NCBI RefSeq assembly: GCF_029894335.1
Contig: NZ_JARXZC010000043.1
Location: 1 to 64,000, forward strand
From: Kitasatospora sp. MAP5-34
GTDB taxonomy: Bacteria; Actinomycetota; Actinomycetes; Streptomycetales; Streptomycetaceae
DNA: 64,000 nt
Direction: 5' to 3'
Shown: in pieces, positions 8,020 through 16,649 of the stretch
Numbering within the stretch: the first letter of the stretch is position 1
Layout: each line of letters begins with the position of its first letter
Position numbers and translations under genes: made by a program
The notes under the pieces: generated by a model
What the model saw: the letters and a program-made list of their open reading frames with translations, nothing else
Database searches by the model: none
Told to the model about the DNA's origin: nothing

Positions 8020-8820
8020 GTGAGCGCGGGAGCGGCAGGCGGCGGCGCGCTGGAGCGCGCCATGCGTGAGGTCGCGCCGGAGCGCTACGACGCGTACGAG
8101 AACCTGCTCCGCACCCTCGCCGAGGGCCAGGTCTGGATGCTGCTCTGGCACGGCAACCCGGGCAGCCCGGACGCCCAGTACGGGAACATGGACCTGGCCG
8201 GGCACGGTTACGCCCCCGCCGTCACCTCGCCCGCGCAGCTCGCCGCCAGCGGCTGGGCGCGCGCCCACGAGGTGATCACCGGCCCGGAGATCGCGGCCGC
8301 GCTCTACCGCACCCGCTGGGGCCTCTGGCTCGATCCGCACGTCCCCGGCGGCGGTGTCGGCATCCCGTGGGCCGATCTGAGACGGGTGGCGGGCGGGTTG
8401 GACCGGCTGCCGGCCGGGCCGCTCCGGCTGAGCGAGCCGCAGGTGGCGGCCCCCGCGTTCTACGGCCTGCTGGAGCAGCAGGCCGCCGAGGTCCGGCCGG
8501 TCCGGGCACTCCGCCGGGCCTGGGTGCGGCCCGCGCTCGGCGAGCCGTACCTGGCGATCGGCCTCGATCTCTACGACACCTCCCCATCCGCCGTCGAGGC
8601 GGTCCGGGCGCTGGTGCAGCGGGCGGTCGCGCACGCGCCCGAGGGGCTCGCGGTCTCCACCGTGGTGCTGGCCGACGACTACGATCCGGTCGCGCTGTGG
8701 ATGCGCGCGCACGCCCGGCCGTTCTACGACCGCGAGGCCCGGCCCGGCCCGCTGCAGGTGGCGGCCCCGCCCGCGTACGGGTGGACCCAGCAGCCCTGGT
8801 CCGGGTACCCGGCGCGCTGA
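8020..8820 (+). CDS. SseB-family protein (second paralogue)
   Basis: A 266-residue relative of the preceding gene. It has the same two-domain plan, and both proteins end in a V/A-RPFY motif region (ARVRPFY-like and HARPFYDREARP), with an added Pro-rich tail. I chose GTG 8020 because GGAGAGAGAG stands just ahead. It lies 133 nt after the first gene and is probably co-transcribed. Sequence identity with its neighbour is low to moderate, so the duplication is old. Function unknown. Confidence 0.7.
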   Translation: MSAGAAGGGALERAMREVAPERYDAYENLLRTLAEGQVWMLLWHGNPGSPDAQYGNMDLAGHGYAPAVTSPAQLAASGWARAHEVITGPEIAAALYRTRWGLWLDPHVPGGGVGIPWADLRRVAGGLDRLPAGPLRLSEPQVAAPAFYGLLEQQAAEVRPVRALRRAWVRPALGEPYLAIGLDLYDTSPSAVEAVRALVQRAVAHAPEGLAVSTVVLADDYDPVALWMRAHARPFYDREARPGPLQVAAPPAYGWTQQPWSGYPAR

Positions 8821-9396
8821 ACTACGTTCGTATGCAACCAGGTTGACTGTGCGTTACGTCGTGCGCGGGTCTTGACAGCATTGTCACACGTAGGTGAAGA
8901 GCGTTATGCGTCAAGATCACCGGTGTATGTCGGCAGATCACAGTTGGGCATCCTTCGGCTGCCAGGTCTGGCGTAAGTCCGTCCGGATGACGGAGAGTCT
9001 GCGCAGTGCAGTGCGCGGATCCGGCCCCACAAGGGCGAACGCGCATGAACTGGACGCATGATCACCGCGCGATGTGCACCTCCGCGCGGAAGCACCTCGG
9101 TGCGCCCCGCTCCGCCTGCAAGTGCTCCACCTTCAGCACCTTTTCGTAGCTCTCTGTACCTCCCGCACCCGTCGACGCGCCCCCACAAAGCGCGGCGGTC
9201 CGGTGCGTACCCCTGACAACGATCTCGCACCGCCGCACAGCCATACCGGCAACGGCACCACCGCACCGACGCACCGCACCGCACCAGTACGCGACAACCG
9301 GACCGTCCTCGGCTCCGGGTCCTGATCGGGCCCGGCGCATCGTGTACGGCTTGGACCGTGGGCCGGCCACCGTCGGCGAGGGGAACGAACTGACTC
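8821..9396. other. 576-bp intergenic region ahead of the ABC operon
   Basis: I see no convincing gene here. A perfect TTGACA is at 8872-8877 but I find no clear -10 at standard spacing. A low-complexity CACCG-rich tract runs from about 9251 to 9290. The reading frames that cross the region are Arg/His/Pro-rich in the manner of non-coding high-GC DNA. The promoter of the ABC operon is probably in this stretch, and a GAGGGGAACG ribosome site precedes the first gene. Confidence 0.4.
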
Positions 9397-10392
9397 ATGA
9401 TCACACCGACCGAGACCACCGGCACCGCCGCCGAGGCGCAGCCTGACCCGACGCCCGCCGTCGCGCCGAAGAAGATCGAAGGCCGGTCACCCGGCCGGAT
9501 CGCCTGGGACCGCCTCAAGAGAGACAAGGTCGCCCTCGGGGGCGGCATCGTGGTGATCCTGCTGATCCTCGCAGCGATCTTCGCCCCCGTGCTGACCTCG
9601 CTCTTCGGTCACCCGGTCGACCAGCCGCACCCGGACCAGATCAACCCGGACCTCGGGCTGCCCAAGGGCGCGTTCGGCGGCATCAGCAGCAACTACCTGC
9701 TCGGTGTCGACCCGACCTTCGGCCGCGACGTCTTCAGCCGCATCGTCTACGGCGCCCAGATCTCCCTGACCGTGGCCTTCCTGGCCGCCGGCGTCTCGGT
9801 GGTCATCGGCGTCCTGATGGGCGTCACGGCCGGCTACTTCGGTGGCTGGGTGGACGCGGTGATCAGCCGGGTGATGGACGTGCTGCTGGCCTTCCCGCAG
9901 CTGCTGTTCAGCATCGCCCTGGTCTCCGTGATGCCCGACTCGCTGCTCGGACTGAGCGGCAGCGGCGTCCGGATGGGCATCCTCGTCATGGTCATCGGCT
10001 TCTTCGGCTGGCCCTACATCGGACGTATCGTCCGAGGCCAGGCCATGTCGATGCGAGAGCGCGAGTTCGTCGACGCCGCGCGCAGCCTCGGCGCGGGCAG
10101 TGTCCACATCCTGCTGCGTGAGCTGCTCCCCAACCTGGTGGCGCCGATCCTGGTCTACACGACCCTGATCATCCCCACCAACATCCTGAGCGAAGCGGCT
10201 CTCAGCTTCCTCGGCGCCGGCGTCAAGCCGCCGACTCCCTCCTGGGGTCAGATGCTCTCCGACGCCACGAAGATCTACACGGTGGACCCGACCTACATGG
10301 TCGTCCCGGGTATGGCGATCTTCATCACCGTCCTCGCCTTCAACCTCTTCGGCGACGGACTGCGCGACGCGCTCGACCCCAAGGGCAACTGA
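9397..10392 (+). CDS. dppC: Oligopeptide/dipeptide ABC transporter permease (OppC/DppC type)
   Basis: A 331-residue inner-membrane subunit. After a polar N-terminus (1-45) comes the first membrane helix (about 47-68), a long external loop containing LLGVDPTFGRDVFSRIVYGAQISL, and five further helices. The cytoplasmic EAA loop that docks on the ATPases is REFVDAARSLGAGSVHILLRELLPN. It belongs to the binding-protein-dependent permease family of peptide importers. The C-type permease comes first here, then the binding protein, the B-type permease and two ATPases. Peptide specificity cannot be read; relatives include BldK-like importers. Confidence 0.92.
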   Translation: MITPTETTGTAAEAQPDPTPAVAPKKIEGRSPGRIAWDRLKRDKVALGGGIVVILLILAAIFAPVLTSLFGHPVDQPHPDQINPDLGLPKGAFGGISSNYLLGVDPTFGRDVFSRIVYGAQISLTVAFLAAGVSVVIGVLMGVTAGYFGGWVDAVISRVMDVLLAFPQLLFSIALVSVMPDSLLGLSGSGVRMGILVMVIGFFGWPYIGRIVRGQAMSMREREFVDAARSLGAGSVHILLRELLPNLVAPILVYTTLIIPTNILSEAALSFLGAGVKPPTPSWGQMLSDATKIYTVDPTYMVVPGMAIFITVLAFNLFGDGLRDALDPKGN

Positions 10393-10512
10393 GCCCGCAT
10401 CAGCTCCACCTCCGGCCGGTCGCACCCCCCAGCCGGCTCACTCACCTCGGGGGAGTCACCCACCCTCGGCGGACCGCTCAGGCCCGCACACCCTTCAGGA
10501 GGATCCGTACCC

Positions 10513-12276
10513 ATGACGCGTAACAGGACGCTCGCAGCCGCCGCTCTGGTGGTTACGCTGGCCCTCACCACCGCCGCGTGCGGCGGCTCGACCAGTGGCG
10601 GGGGTGGCGGCACAGACGCCAGCAAGCCGACCTTCAACGGCGCTGTGGACAAGGTGCTGAACCCCTCCGACAAGAAGGGTGGCACGCTCAACCTCTGGAC
10701 CAGCACGGACGTCGACTCGCTGGACCCGGGCCGCGCGTACTACTCCTCGGTCTGGAACTACGAGCGTTACTACGCCCGCACGCTGCTGGCCTTCGACGGC
10801 AAGCCCGGCAAGGACAGCCTGAAGCTCGTTCCGGACCTCGCCACCGCGCAGCCGGTCGTCTCGGCCGACGGCAAGACCTACACCTTCAAGCTGAAGTCCG
10901 GCCTGAAGTTCGAGGACGGCTCGGCGATCACCTCGAAGGACATCAAGTACGGCATCGAGCGCATCTTCGCGCAGAACGTCGTCTCCGGTGGTCCGACCTA
11001 CCTGATCAACGAGCTGGACCAGGGCCAGAACTACAAGGGCCCGTACACCGACCCGGCCCCCGACAAGCTCGGCCTGAAGACGGTCACCACGCCGGACGAC
11101 AGCACCATCGTCTTCTCGCTGGCGAAGCCCGACTCGTCCTTCCCGTACCTGCTCGCCATGGGCAGCTCGGCGCCCGTGCCGCAGAAGCTGGACACCGGCT
11201 CCAAGTACGGTGACCACCCGGTCTCCTCGGGCCCGTACAAGTTCCAGACCATCCAGCCGGGCAAGAGCTACACGCTCGTCCGCAACCCGAACTGGGACCC
11301 GAGCACCGACCCGTTCCGCAAGGCGCTGCCGGACCAGGTCGACCTGACGGTGACCACCAACGCCGACGACATGGACGCCCGTCTGCTGGCCGGCACGGCC
11401 GACCTCGACTGGAGCCAGACCGGTCTCTCGCAGGCCGCCCAGGCGAAGGTCCTGACGGACCCGACGCTGAAGGCCAACACGGACGACCCGTACAACGGCT
11501 TCATCCGCTTCATCTCGATCCAGCCGAAGGTCGCCCCCTTCGACAACATCCACTGCCGCAACGCGATCATGTACGCCGCCGACACCACGGCGCTGCAGAC
11601 CGCCCGTGGCGGCTCGGTGGCCGGCTCGACCTACGGTTCGATGCTGCCCCCGAACATCCTCGGCTCGGACGGCTACGACCCGTTCGGTCTCACCAAGGGC
11701 ACGCCCGATGTGACGAAGGCCAAGGCGGAGCTCGCGGCCTGTGGCAAGCCTGACGGCTTCAAGACCACCATCGCCGTCCGTGGCAACAAGGCCAAGGAGG
11801 TCAACTCCGCGATCGCCCTGCAGACCGCGCTGAAGGCCATCAACGTCGACGTCGCCATCGACCAGTACGACGGCAAGCTGCTCGCCTCGGTCGTCGGCGC
11901 GCCCGACGTCGTGCACAGCAAGGGCTACGGCCTGATCGTCGCCGGCTGGGGCGCCGACTACCCGAACGGCGCCGGCTACATGCAGCCGCTCATGGACAGT
12001 CGCTTCATCACCCCGAACGGCAACAGCAACTACCCGGAGACCAGCGACCCCGAGGTCAACACCTGGTTCGACCAGGCTGCTGCCGAGACCGACCCGGTGA
12101 AGGCCGCGGCGATCTACACCAAGATCAACCACAAGGTCACCGACATGGCGGTCTGGCTGCCGATCGTCGCCGACAAGGCGCTGAACTACCGCAACCCGCG
12201 TCTCACCAACGTCTACGTCACCGATGCCTTCGGCGAGGTTGACTTCCAGGCCCTCGGCGTCTCCGACGGCAAGTGA
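10513..12276 (+). CDS. dppA: Peptide ABC transporter substrate-binding lipoprotein (family 5)
   Basis: A 587-residue extracytoplasmic binding protein. The N-terminus is a lipoprotein signal (MTRNRTLAAAALVV..., lipobox LTTAAC with Cys23), followed by a Ser/Gly-rich linker and the family 5 fold: GTLNLWTSTDVDSLDPGRAYY, VRNPNWDPSTDPFRKALPD and the C-terminal lobe around AGWGADYPNGAGYMQPLMD. It captures peptides outside the membrane for the two permeases. It starts 120 nt after dppC with an AGGAGGAT ribosome site. Confidence 0.92.
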   Translation: MTRNRTLAAAALVVTLALTTAACGGSTSGGGGGTDASKPTFNGAVDKVLNPSDKKGGTLNLWTSTDVDSLDPGRAYYSSVWNYERYYARTLLAFDGKPGKDSLKLVPDLATAQPVVSADGKTYTFKLKSGLKFEDGSAITSKDIKYGIERIFAQNVVSGGPTYLINELDQGQNYKGPYTDPAPDKLGLKTVTTPDDSTIVFSLAKPDSSFPYLLAMGSSAPVPQKLDTGSKYGDHPVSSGPYKFQTIQPGKSYTLVRNPNWDPSTDPFRKALPDQVDLTVTTNADDMDARLLAGTADLDWSQTGLSQAAQAKVLTDPTLKANTDDPYNGFIRFISIQPKVAPFDNIHCRNAIMYAADTTALQTARGGSVAGSTYGSMLPPNILGSDGYDPFGLTKGTPDVTKAKAELAACGKPDGFKTTIAVRGNKAKEVNSAIALQTALKAINVDVAIDQYDGKLLASVVGAPDVVHSKGYGLIVAGWGADYPNGAGYMQPLMDSRFITPNGNSNYPETSDPEVNTWFDQAAAETDPVKAAAIYTKINHKVTDMAVWLPIVADKALNYRNPRLTNVYVTDAFGEVDFQALGVSDGK

Positions 12277-12339
12277 CCTGAACCGCCCGCTTCCGTAGTT
12301 CGCTCAGCTAGTCCGAAGGGCAGGTGAGGGCTTCGCCGG

Positions 12340-12388
12340 GGCCGGTCGGGACTCCTACAGGAGGACCGGCCGGCGCCTGGCGGCGCCG
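12340..12388 (+). promoter_or_regulatory. Structured ribosome-binding region of dppB
   Basis: GGCCGGTC (12340-12347) pairs with GACCGGCC (12364-12371), holding the only good Shine-Dalgarno sequence, AGGAGG (12359-12364), in the loop. A second hairpin, CGGCGCC/GGCGCCG (12371-12377 and 12382-12388), fills the space between it and ATG 12395. The linear SD-ATG distance of 30 nt is far too long; with the second hairpin folded it is about 12 nt. Confidence 0.45.
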
Positions 12389-12394
12389 ACCGCA

Positions 12395-13393
12395 ATGCTC
12401 GTGTATTTCACTCGACGGCTCATAAATGTCGTCGCCATGCTGCTGGTGGTCTCCGCCGTCACCTTCGGCATCTTCTTCATGGTGCCGAAACTGACCGGGA
12501 GCGACCCCGCGCTGCTGTACGTCGGCAAGATCGCCGACAAGGTAGCCATCGAGGGCATCCGGCACAAGATGGGCCTCGACAAGTCGATCATCGAGCAGTA
12601 CTTCCTGTTCCTGAAGGGCTTGTTCGTCGGGCGCGACTACAGCACCGGCGTAGACGTCACCCACTGTTCCGCGCCCTGCTTCGGGTACTCCTTCAAGACC
12701 GAGCAGGAGGTCTGGCCCCTCCTGCTCGACCGGCTCGGCGTCACCGCCTCGCTGGCCGCCGGTGCGGCCGTCCTGTGGCTGGTCTTCGGTACCGCGACCG
12801 GTGTGGTCTCCGCCCTCAAGCGGCGCACCCTGCTGGACCGCTTCACCATGACCACCGCGCTGGCCGGCGTCTCGCTGCCGATCTACTTCACCGGCATGAT
12901 CAGCATCGCGATCTTCGTGCACCAGCTCGGCTGGTTCCCGAACAACTACGTCGCGCTGACCACCGACCCGGTCGCCTGGTTCCAGAACCTGGCCCTGCCG
13001 TGGATCACGCTCGCCTTCCTGTACGCGGCGACCTACGCCCGGCTCACCCGGGCGACGCTGCTGGAGGTCCTCGGCGAGGACTACATCCGTACCGCCCGGG
13101 CCAAGGGCCTCGGCGAGCGGACGGTCATCGGCAAGCACGCCATGCGCTCCACCCTCACCCCGATCCTCACCGTCTTCGGTATGGACCTCGGCGGCCTGAT
13201 CGGTGGCGCGGTCCTCACCGAGACCACGTACAACTTCCGTGGACTCGGCTACGAGGCGGTCGCGGCGATCAGCTCCAGCGACCTCCCGGTGATCATGGGT
13301 GTGACCATGTTCGCCGGATTCTTCATCATCCTGGCAAACCTGCTGGTTGACGTGTTGTACGCCGTTGTCGATCCTCGGGTGAGGCTGGCATGA
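12395..13393 (+). CDS. dppB: Oligopeptide/dipeptide ABC transporter permease (OppB/DppB type)
   Basis: A 332-residue permease with six predicted membrane helices. The N-terminus MLVYFTRRLINVVAMLLVVS is standard for B-type peptide permeases. The EAA loop is EDYIRTARAKGLGERTVIGKHAMRSTLTP. An external segment with two Cys (VTHCSAPCFGYSF, near 90-101) may form a disulfide. ATG 12395 gives the normal N-terminus, although the nearest strong ribosome site is 30 nt away behind a hairpin; a CTG start at 12377 is a less likely alternative. It overlaps dppD by 4 nt (ATGA). Confidence 0.92.
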   Translation: MLVYFTRRLINVVAMLLVVSAVTFGIFFMVPKLTGSDPALLYVGKIADKVAIEGIRHKMGLDKSIIEQYFLFLKGLFVGRDYSTGVDVTHCSAPCFGYSFKTEQEVWPLLLDRLGVTASLAAGAAVLWLVFGTATGVVSALKRRTLLDRFTMTTALAGVSLPIYFTGMISIAIFVHQLGWFPNNYVALTTDPVAWFQNLALPWITLAFLYAATYARLTRATLLEVLGEDYIRTARAKGLGERTVIGKHAMRSTLTPILTVFGMDLGGLIGGAVLTETTYNFRGLGYEAVAAISSSDLPVIMGVTMFAGFFIILANLLVDVLYAVVDPRVRLA

Positions 13394-14478
13394 GCAAGAC
13401 CCAGAACACCACCTCCGCGCTGACCGCGCCGAGTGCCGAGGCCCCCGAGGGCTTCCTCACCGTGCGCGACCTGCGGTGTCACTTCCCCACCGACGACGGC
13501 CTGGTCAAGTCCGTCGACGGGCTCAACTTCTCGCTGGAGAAGGGCAAGACCCTCGGCATCGTGGGTGAGTCCGGCTCCGGCAAGTCCGTCACCTCGCTGT
13601 CCATCATGGGCCTGCACCGGATGGGCACCAAGCGTGGCGCCCCCCGGATCAGCGGCGAGGTCTGGCTGGACGGCGAGGAGCTGATCGGCGCCGACCCCGA
13701 CCGGGTCCGGCAGCTGCGTGGCCAGAAGATGGCGATGATCTTCCAGGACCCGCTGACCGCCATGCACCCGTACTACTCGGTCGGCCAGCAGATCATCGAG
13801 GGTTACCGGGCGCACCACCCCGGCGCGAGCAAGAAGGAGGCCCGCACCCGGGCCATCGAGATGCTCGACCGGGTCGGCATCCCGCAGCCCGACAAGCGCG
13901 TCGACGGCTACCCGCACGAGTTCTCCGGCGGTATGCGCCAGCGCGCGATGATCGCCATGGCACTGGTCAACGACCCGTCCCTGCTGATCGCCGACGAGCC
14001 GACCACCGCCCTGGACGTCACCGTCCAGGCGCAGATCCTGGACCTGATCCGGGACCTGCAGAAGGAGTTCGGCTCGGCCGTCATCATCATCACCCACGAC
14101 CTGGGCGTCGTCGCCGAACTGGCCGACGACATCCTGGTGATGTACGGCGGCAAGTGCATCGAGAAGGGCCCGGCGGCGACGCTGTTCGAGTCCCCCGAGC
14201 ACCCCTACACCTGGGGCCTGCTCGGCTCGATGCCGCGCCTCGACCGTGAGCTCCAGGAGCGGCTGATCCCGGTCAAGGGCACCCCGCCCAGCCTGATCAA
14301 CGTGCCGTCCGGCTGCGCCTTCCACCCGCGCTGCCCGTACGCGGACCTGACCGGGGGCCGGTCGACGAGCGAGGTGCCGGTGCTGGCCGAGGCCAGCCCG
14401 AAGCACCACGCCGCCTGCCACATCCCGGCCGCCGACCGGCACCGGATCTTCACCGACGAGATCGCGCCTCGGCTGTGA
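13390..14478 (+). CDS. dppD: Peptide ABC transporter ATP-binding protein (OppD/DppD type)
   Basis: A 362-residue ATPase. Walker A is GESGSGKS, the Q-loop is in MIFQDP, the signature is FSGGMRQR, Walker B is LLIADEPTTALD, and the switch His is in ITHDLG. The C-terminal oligopeptide extension (from about residue 280) carries the Cys pattern CAFHPRCPYAD...CHIP seen in OppD/DppD-type subunits, some of which bind an Fe-S cluster. Translation is coupled to dppB through the ATGA overlap. Confidence 0.94.
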   Translation: MSKTQNTTSALTAPSAEAPEGFLTVRDLRCHFPTDDGLVKSVDGLNFSLEKGKTLGIVGESGSGKSVTSLSIMGLHRMGTKRGAPRISGEVWLDGEELIGADPDRVRQLRGQKMAMIFQDPLTAMHPYYSVGQQIIEGYRAHHPGASKKEARTRAIEMLDRVGIPQPDKRVDGYPHEFSGGMRQRAMIAMALVNDPSLLIADEPTTALDVTVQAQILDLIRDLQKEFGSAVIIITHDLGVVAELADDILVMYGGKCIEKGPAATLFESPEHPYTWGLLGSMPRLDRELQERLIPVKGTPPSLINVPSGCAFHPRCPYADLTGGRSTSEVPVLAEASPKHHAACHIPAADRHRIFTDEIAPRL

Positions 14479-14521
14479 ACCCGGCAGTTGCGAGCCCGTA
14501 CCACCTTTCAGGAGATACCCC

Positions 14522-15571
14522 ATGACGGACAGTCAGACGGCGACGATCCCCGCGCCCGCACCTGCGTCCGACCGCGAGCCGCTGCTCAAGGTGACCGGCC
14601 TGACCAAGCACTTCCCGATCACCAAGGGCCTCTTCGGGCGCAAGACCGGCGCGGTCCGCGCGGTGGACGGGATCGACTTCACCGTGAACGCGGGGGAGAC
14701 CCTCGGCGTGGTCGGCGAGTCCGGCTGTGGCAAGTCCACGATGGGCCGGCTGGTCACCCGGCTCGCCGAACCCACCGGCGGGACGATCGAGTTCGAGGGC
14801 AAGGACATCACCCACCTGGGTGTCTCGGGCATGCGTCCGCTGCGCCGCGACATCCAGATGATCTTCCAGGACCCGTACTCCTCGCTCAACCCCCGGCAGA
14901 CCGTCGGCACCATCGTCGGTGCGCCGTTCAAGCTGCAGAAGGTCCAGACCGAGCACGGCACCAAGCGCGCCGTCCAGGACCTGCTGGAGCTGTGCGGCCT
15001 CAGCCCCGAGCACTACAACCGCTACCCGCACGAGTTCTCCGGCGGCCAGCGCCAGCGCATCGGCATCGCCCGCGCCCTGGCCCTCAAGCCGAAGATGATC
15101 GTCGCGGACGAGCCGGTCTCGGCGCTGGACGTCTCCATCCAGGCGCAGGTCGTCAACCTCCTCGACGACCTGCAGAAGGAACTCGGGCTGACGTACCTGA
15201 TCATCGCGCACGACCTCTCGGTGGTCCGGCACGTCTCGGACCGCGTCGCGGTGATGTACCTGGGCAAGATCGTCGAGATCGCCGACCGGGACTCGCTGTA
15301 CAAGGCGCCGCTGCACCCGTACACGACCGCCCTGATGTCGGCCGTCCCGACGCCGGACCCGAAGCGCAAGGAGGCGCGCGAGCGCATCCTGCTGACCGGT
15401 GACGTCCCGTCGCCGATCAACCCGCCGAGCGGCTGCCGCTTCCGGACCCGCTGCTGGAAGGCTCAGGACATCTGCGCCTCCCAGGAGCCGCCGCTCGAAC
15501 TCCTGAAGACCGGCCACCAGGTGGCCTGCCACTTCCCGGAGAACATCGGCACGGAGAATGCTGCCAAGTGA
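14522..15571 (+). CDS. dppF: Peptide ABC transporter ATP-binding protein (OppF/DppF type)
   Basis: A 349-residue partner ATPase. Walker A is GESGCGKS, the signature FSGGQRQRIGIARAL, Walker B MIVADEPVSALD, the switch His in IAHDLSVVRH. The C-terminal extension has CRFRTRCWKAQDIC and a final CHFP. The N-terminus includes KGLFGRKTGAVRAVDG, typical of OppF. It begins 43 nt after dppD with an AGGAGA ribosome site and is the last gene of the operon, closed by a strong hairpin 40 nt downstream. Confidence 0.94.
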   Translation: MTDSQTATIPAPAPASDREPLLKVTGLTKHFPITKGLFGRKTGAVRAVDGIDFTVNAGETLGVVGESGCGKSTMGRLVTRLAEPTGGTIEFEGKDITHLGVSGMRPLRRDIQMIFQDPYSSLNPRQTVGTIVGAPFKLQKVQTEHGTKRAVQDLLELCGLSPEHYNRYPHEFSGGQRQRIGIARALALKPKMIVADEPVSALDVSIQAQVVNLLDDLQKELGLTYLIIAHDLSVVRHVSDRVAVMYLGKIVEIADRDSLYKAPLHPYTTALMSAVPTPDPKRKEARERILLTGDVPSPINPPSGCRFRTRCWKAQDICASQEPPLELLKTGHQVACHFPENIGTENAAK

Positions 15572-15610
15572 GCTGAGACTCAGCTGAACTCGGCTGATTC
15601 GAGCCGTACC

Positions 15611-15650
15611 GAGGCCGGGCCGGACGTCCAAGGACGTCCGGCCCGGCCTC
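15611..15650 (+). terminator. Strong hairpin terminator of the ABC operon
   Basis: A perfect 19-bp stem: GAGGCCGGGCCGGACGTCC (15611-15629) and its complement at 15632-15650, with AA between the arms. No T-run follows. It stands between dppF and the methyltransferase gene. Confidence 0.8.
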
Positions 15651-15714
15651 TGGCATAGTGGCGGAGGCACGGCCAGCCGGCGATCCTGTCGGACGGCAGA
15701 GGAAAGAGACAGCG

Positions 15715-16566
15715 ATGAGCACGACGGACTTCGCGGAGTTCGAGCGCAGCGGCTGGGCGCGGCGCAGCGGTACGTACGACGGCGGCTTCGGCGCGATGAC
15801 GGCGGGCCTGCACGAGGCGCTGCTCGACGCGGCGGGGGTGGCCCGGGGCACCCGGCTGCTGGAGGTCGGCTGCGGCAGCGGGCGGCTGGCCGCCGCGGCG
15901 CTGGCCCGGAGGGCCGAGGTGGTCGCCACCGACGGGGTGCGGGAGATGGTGGCGGTCGCGGCGCGGGCGCTGCCCGGTGCGCGGGTGCTGCACGCGGAGC
16001 TGCCCGGACTGCCCTTCGCCGACGGTGAGTTCGACGCGGCGGTGGGGGCGTTCGTGATCAACCACGTGCCGGACCCGGCCGCCGCCGTCCGCGAGCTGGC
16101 CCAGGTGGTCCGGCCGGGCGGCCGGGTGGTGCTCTCCTGCTGGGACACCCTCGCCCGCAACCGCGCCCAGGGCGTCTTCTTCGACGCGGTCGCCGCCGCC
16201 GGTGCCACCCCGCCGGCCGACCTGCCCGGCACCTCGCCCTTCGCCCGCCACGCGACGCCGTCCGACTTCGCCGCCCTGCTCGCGGAGGCCGGACTGACCG
16301 ACGTCCGGGTGGAGCAGGTCGGCTGGACGCACCGGGTGGACCCGGGGCAGTGGTGGCGGGACGTCCTGGCGGGGACGGTCCTTACCTCCTCGCTGATCGA
16401 GGGGCAGGACGCCGGGACGGTCGCCCGGATCCGGGCCGCGTACGACGGCCTGGTGGCGGCGTACGCGGCGGGCGACGGCTCTGTCGCGCTCCCGGTCGCG
16501 GCCCTGCTCGCGGTGGGCACCCGTGCCGCCGACGGTGAGATGACGGGACGGCAGCAGGGCTCGTGA
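15715..16566 (+). CDS. SAM-dependent class I methyltransferase
   Basis: A 283-residue Methyltransf_11-type enzyme. Motif I is LLEVGCGSGRLA (about residues 47-58), the acidic end of beta2 is VVATDGV, the post-I segment is LPFADGEFDAAVGAFVINHVPDP, and the motif near the end of the core is VVRPGGRVVLSCWD. ATG 15715 is chosen because AGAGGAAAGAGA lies about 8 nt upstream. The C-terminal lid (about 180-265) resembles small-molecule or lipid methyltransferases. The substrate cannot be read and the neighbours give no clear pathway. Confidence 0.8.
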   Translation: MSTTDFAEFERSGWARRSGTYDGGFGAMTAGLHEALLDAAGVARGTRLLEVGCGSGRLAAAALARRAEVVATDGVREMVAVAARALPGARVLHAELPGLPFADGEFDAAVGAFVINHVPDPAAAVRELAQVVRPGGRVVLSCWDTLARNRAQGVFFDAVAAAGATPPADLPGTSPFARHATPSDFAALLAEAGLTDVRVEQVGWTHRVDPGQWWRDVLAGTVLTSSLIEGQDAGTVARIRAAYDGLVAAYAAGDGSVALPVAALLAVGTRAADGEMTGRQQGS

Positions 16567-16649
16567 GCGGGTGAGTCGGCTACTTTGCCCTGCTATCGTC
16601 CCCGGGCGGGGCAGGTGGAGTCCCGAGTATCCGGATTGGGAGATCCTCT

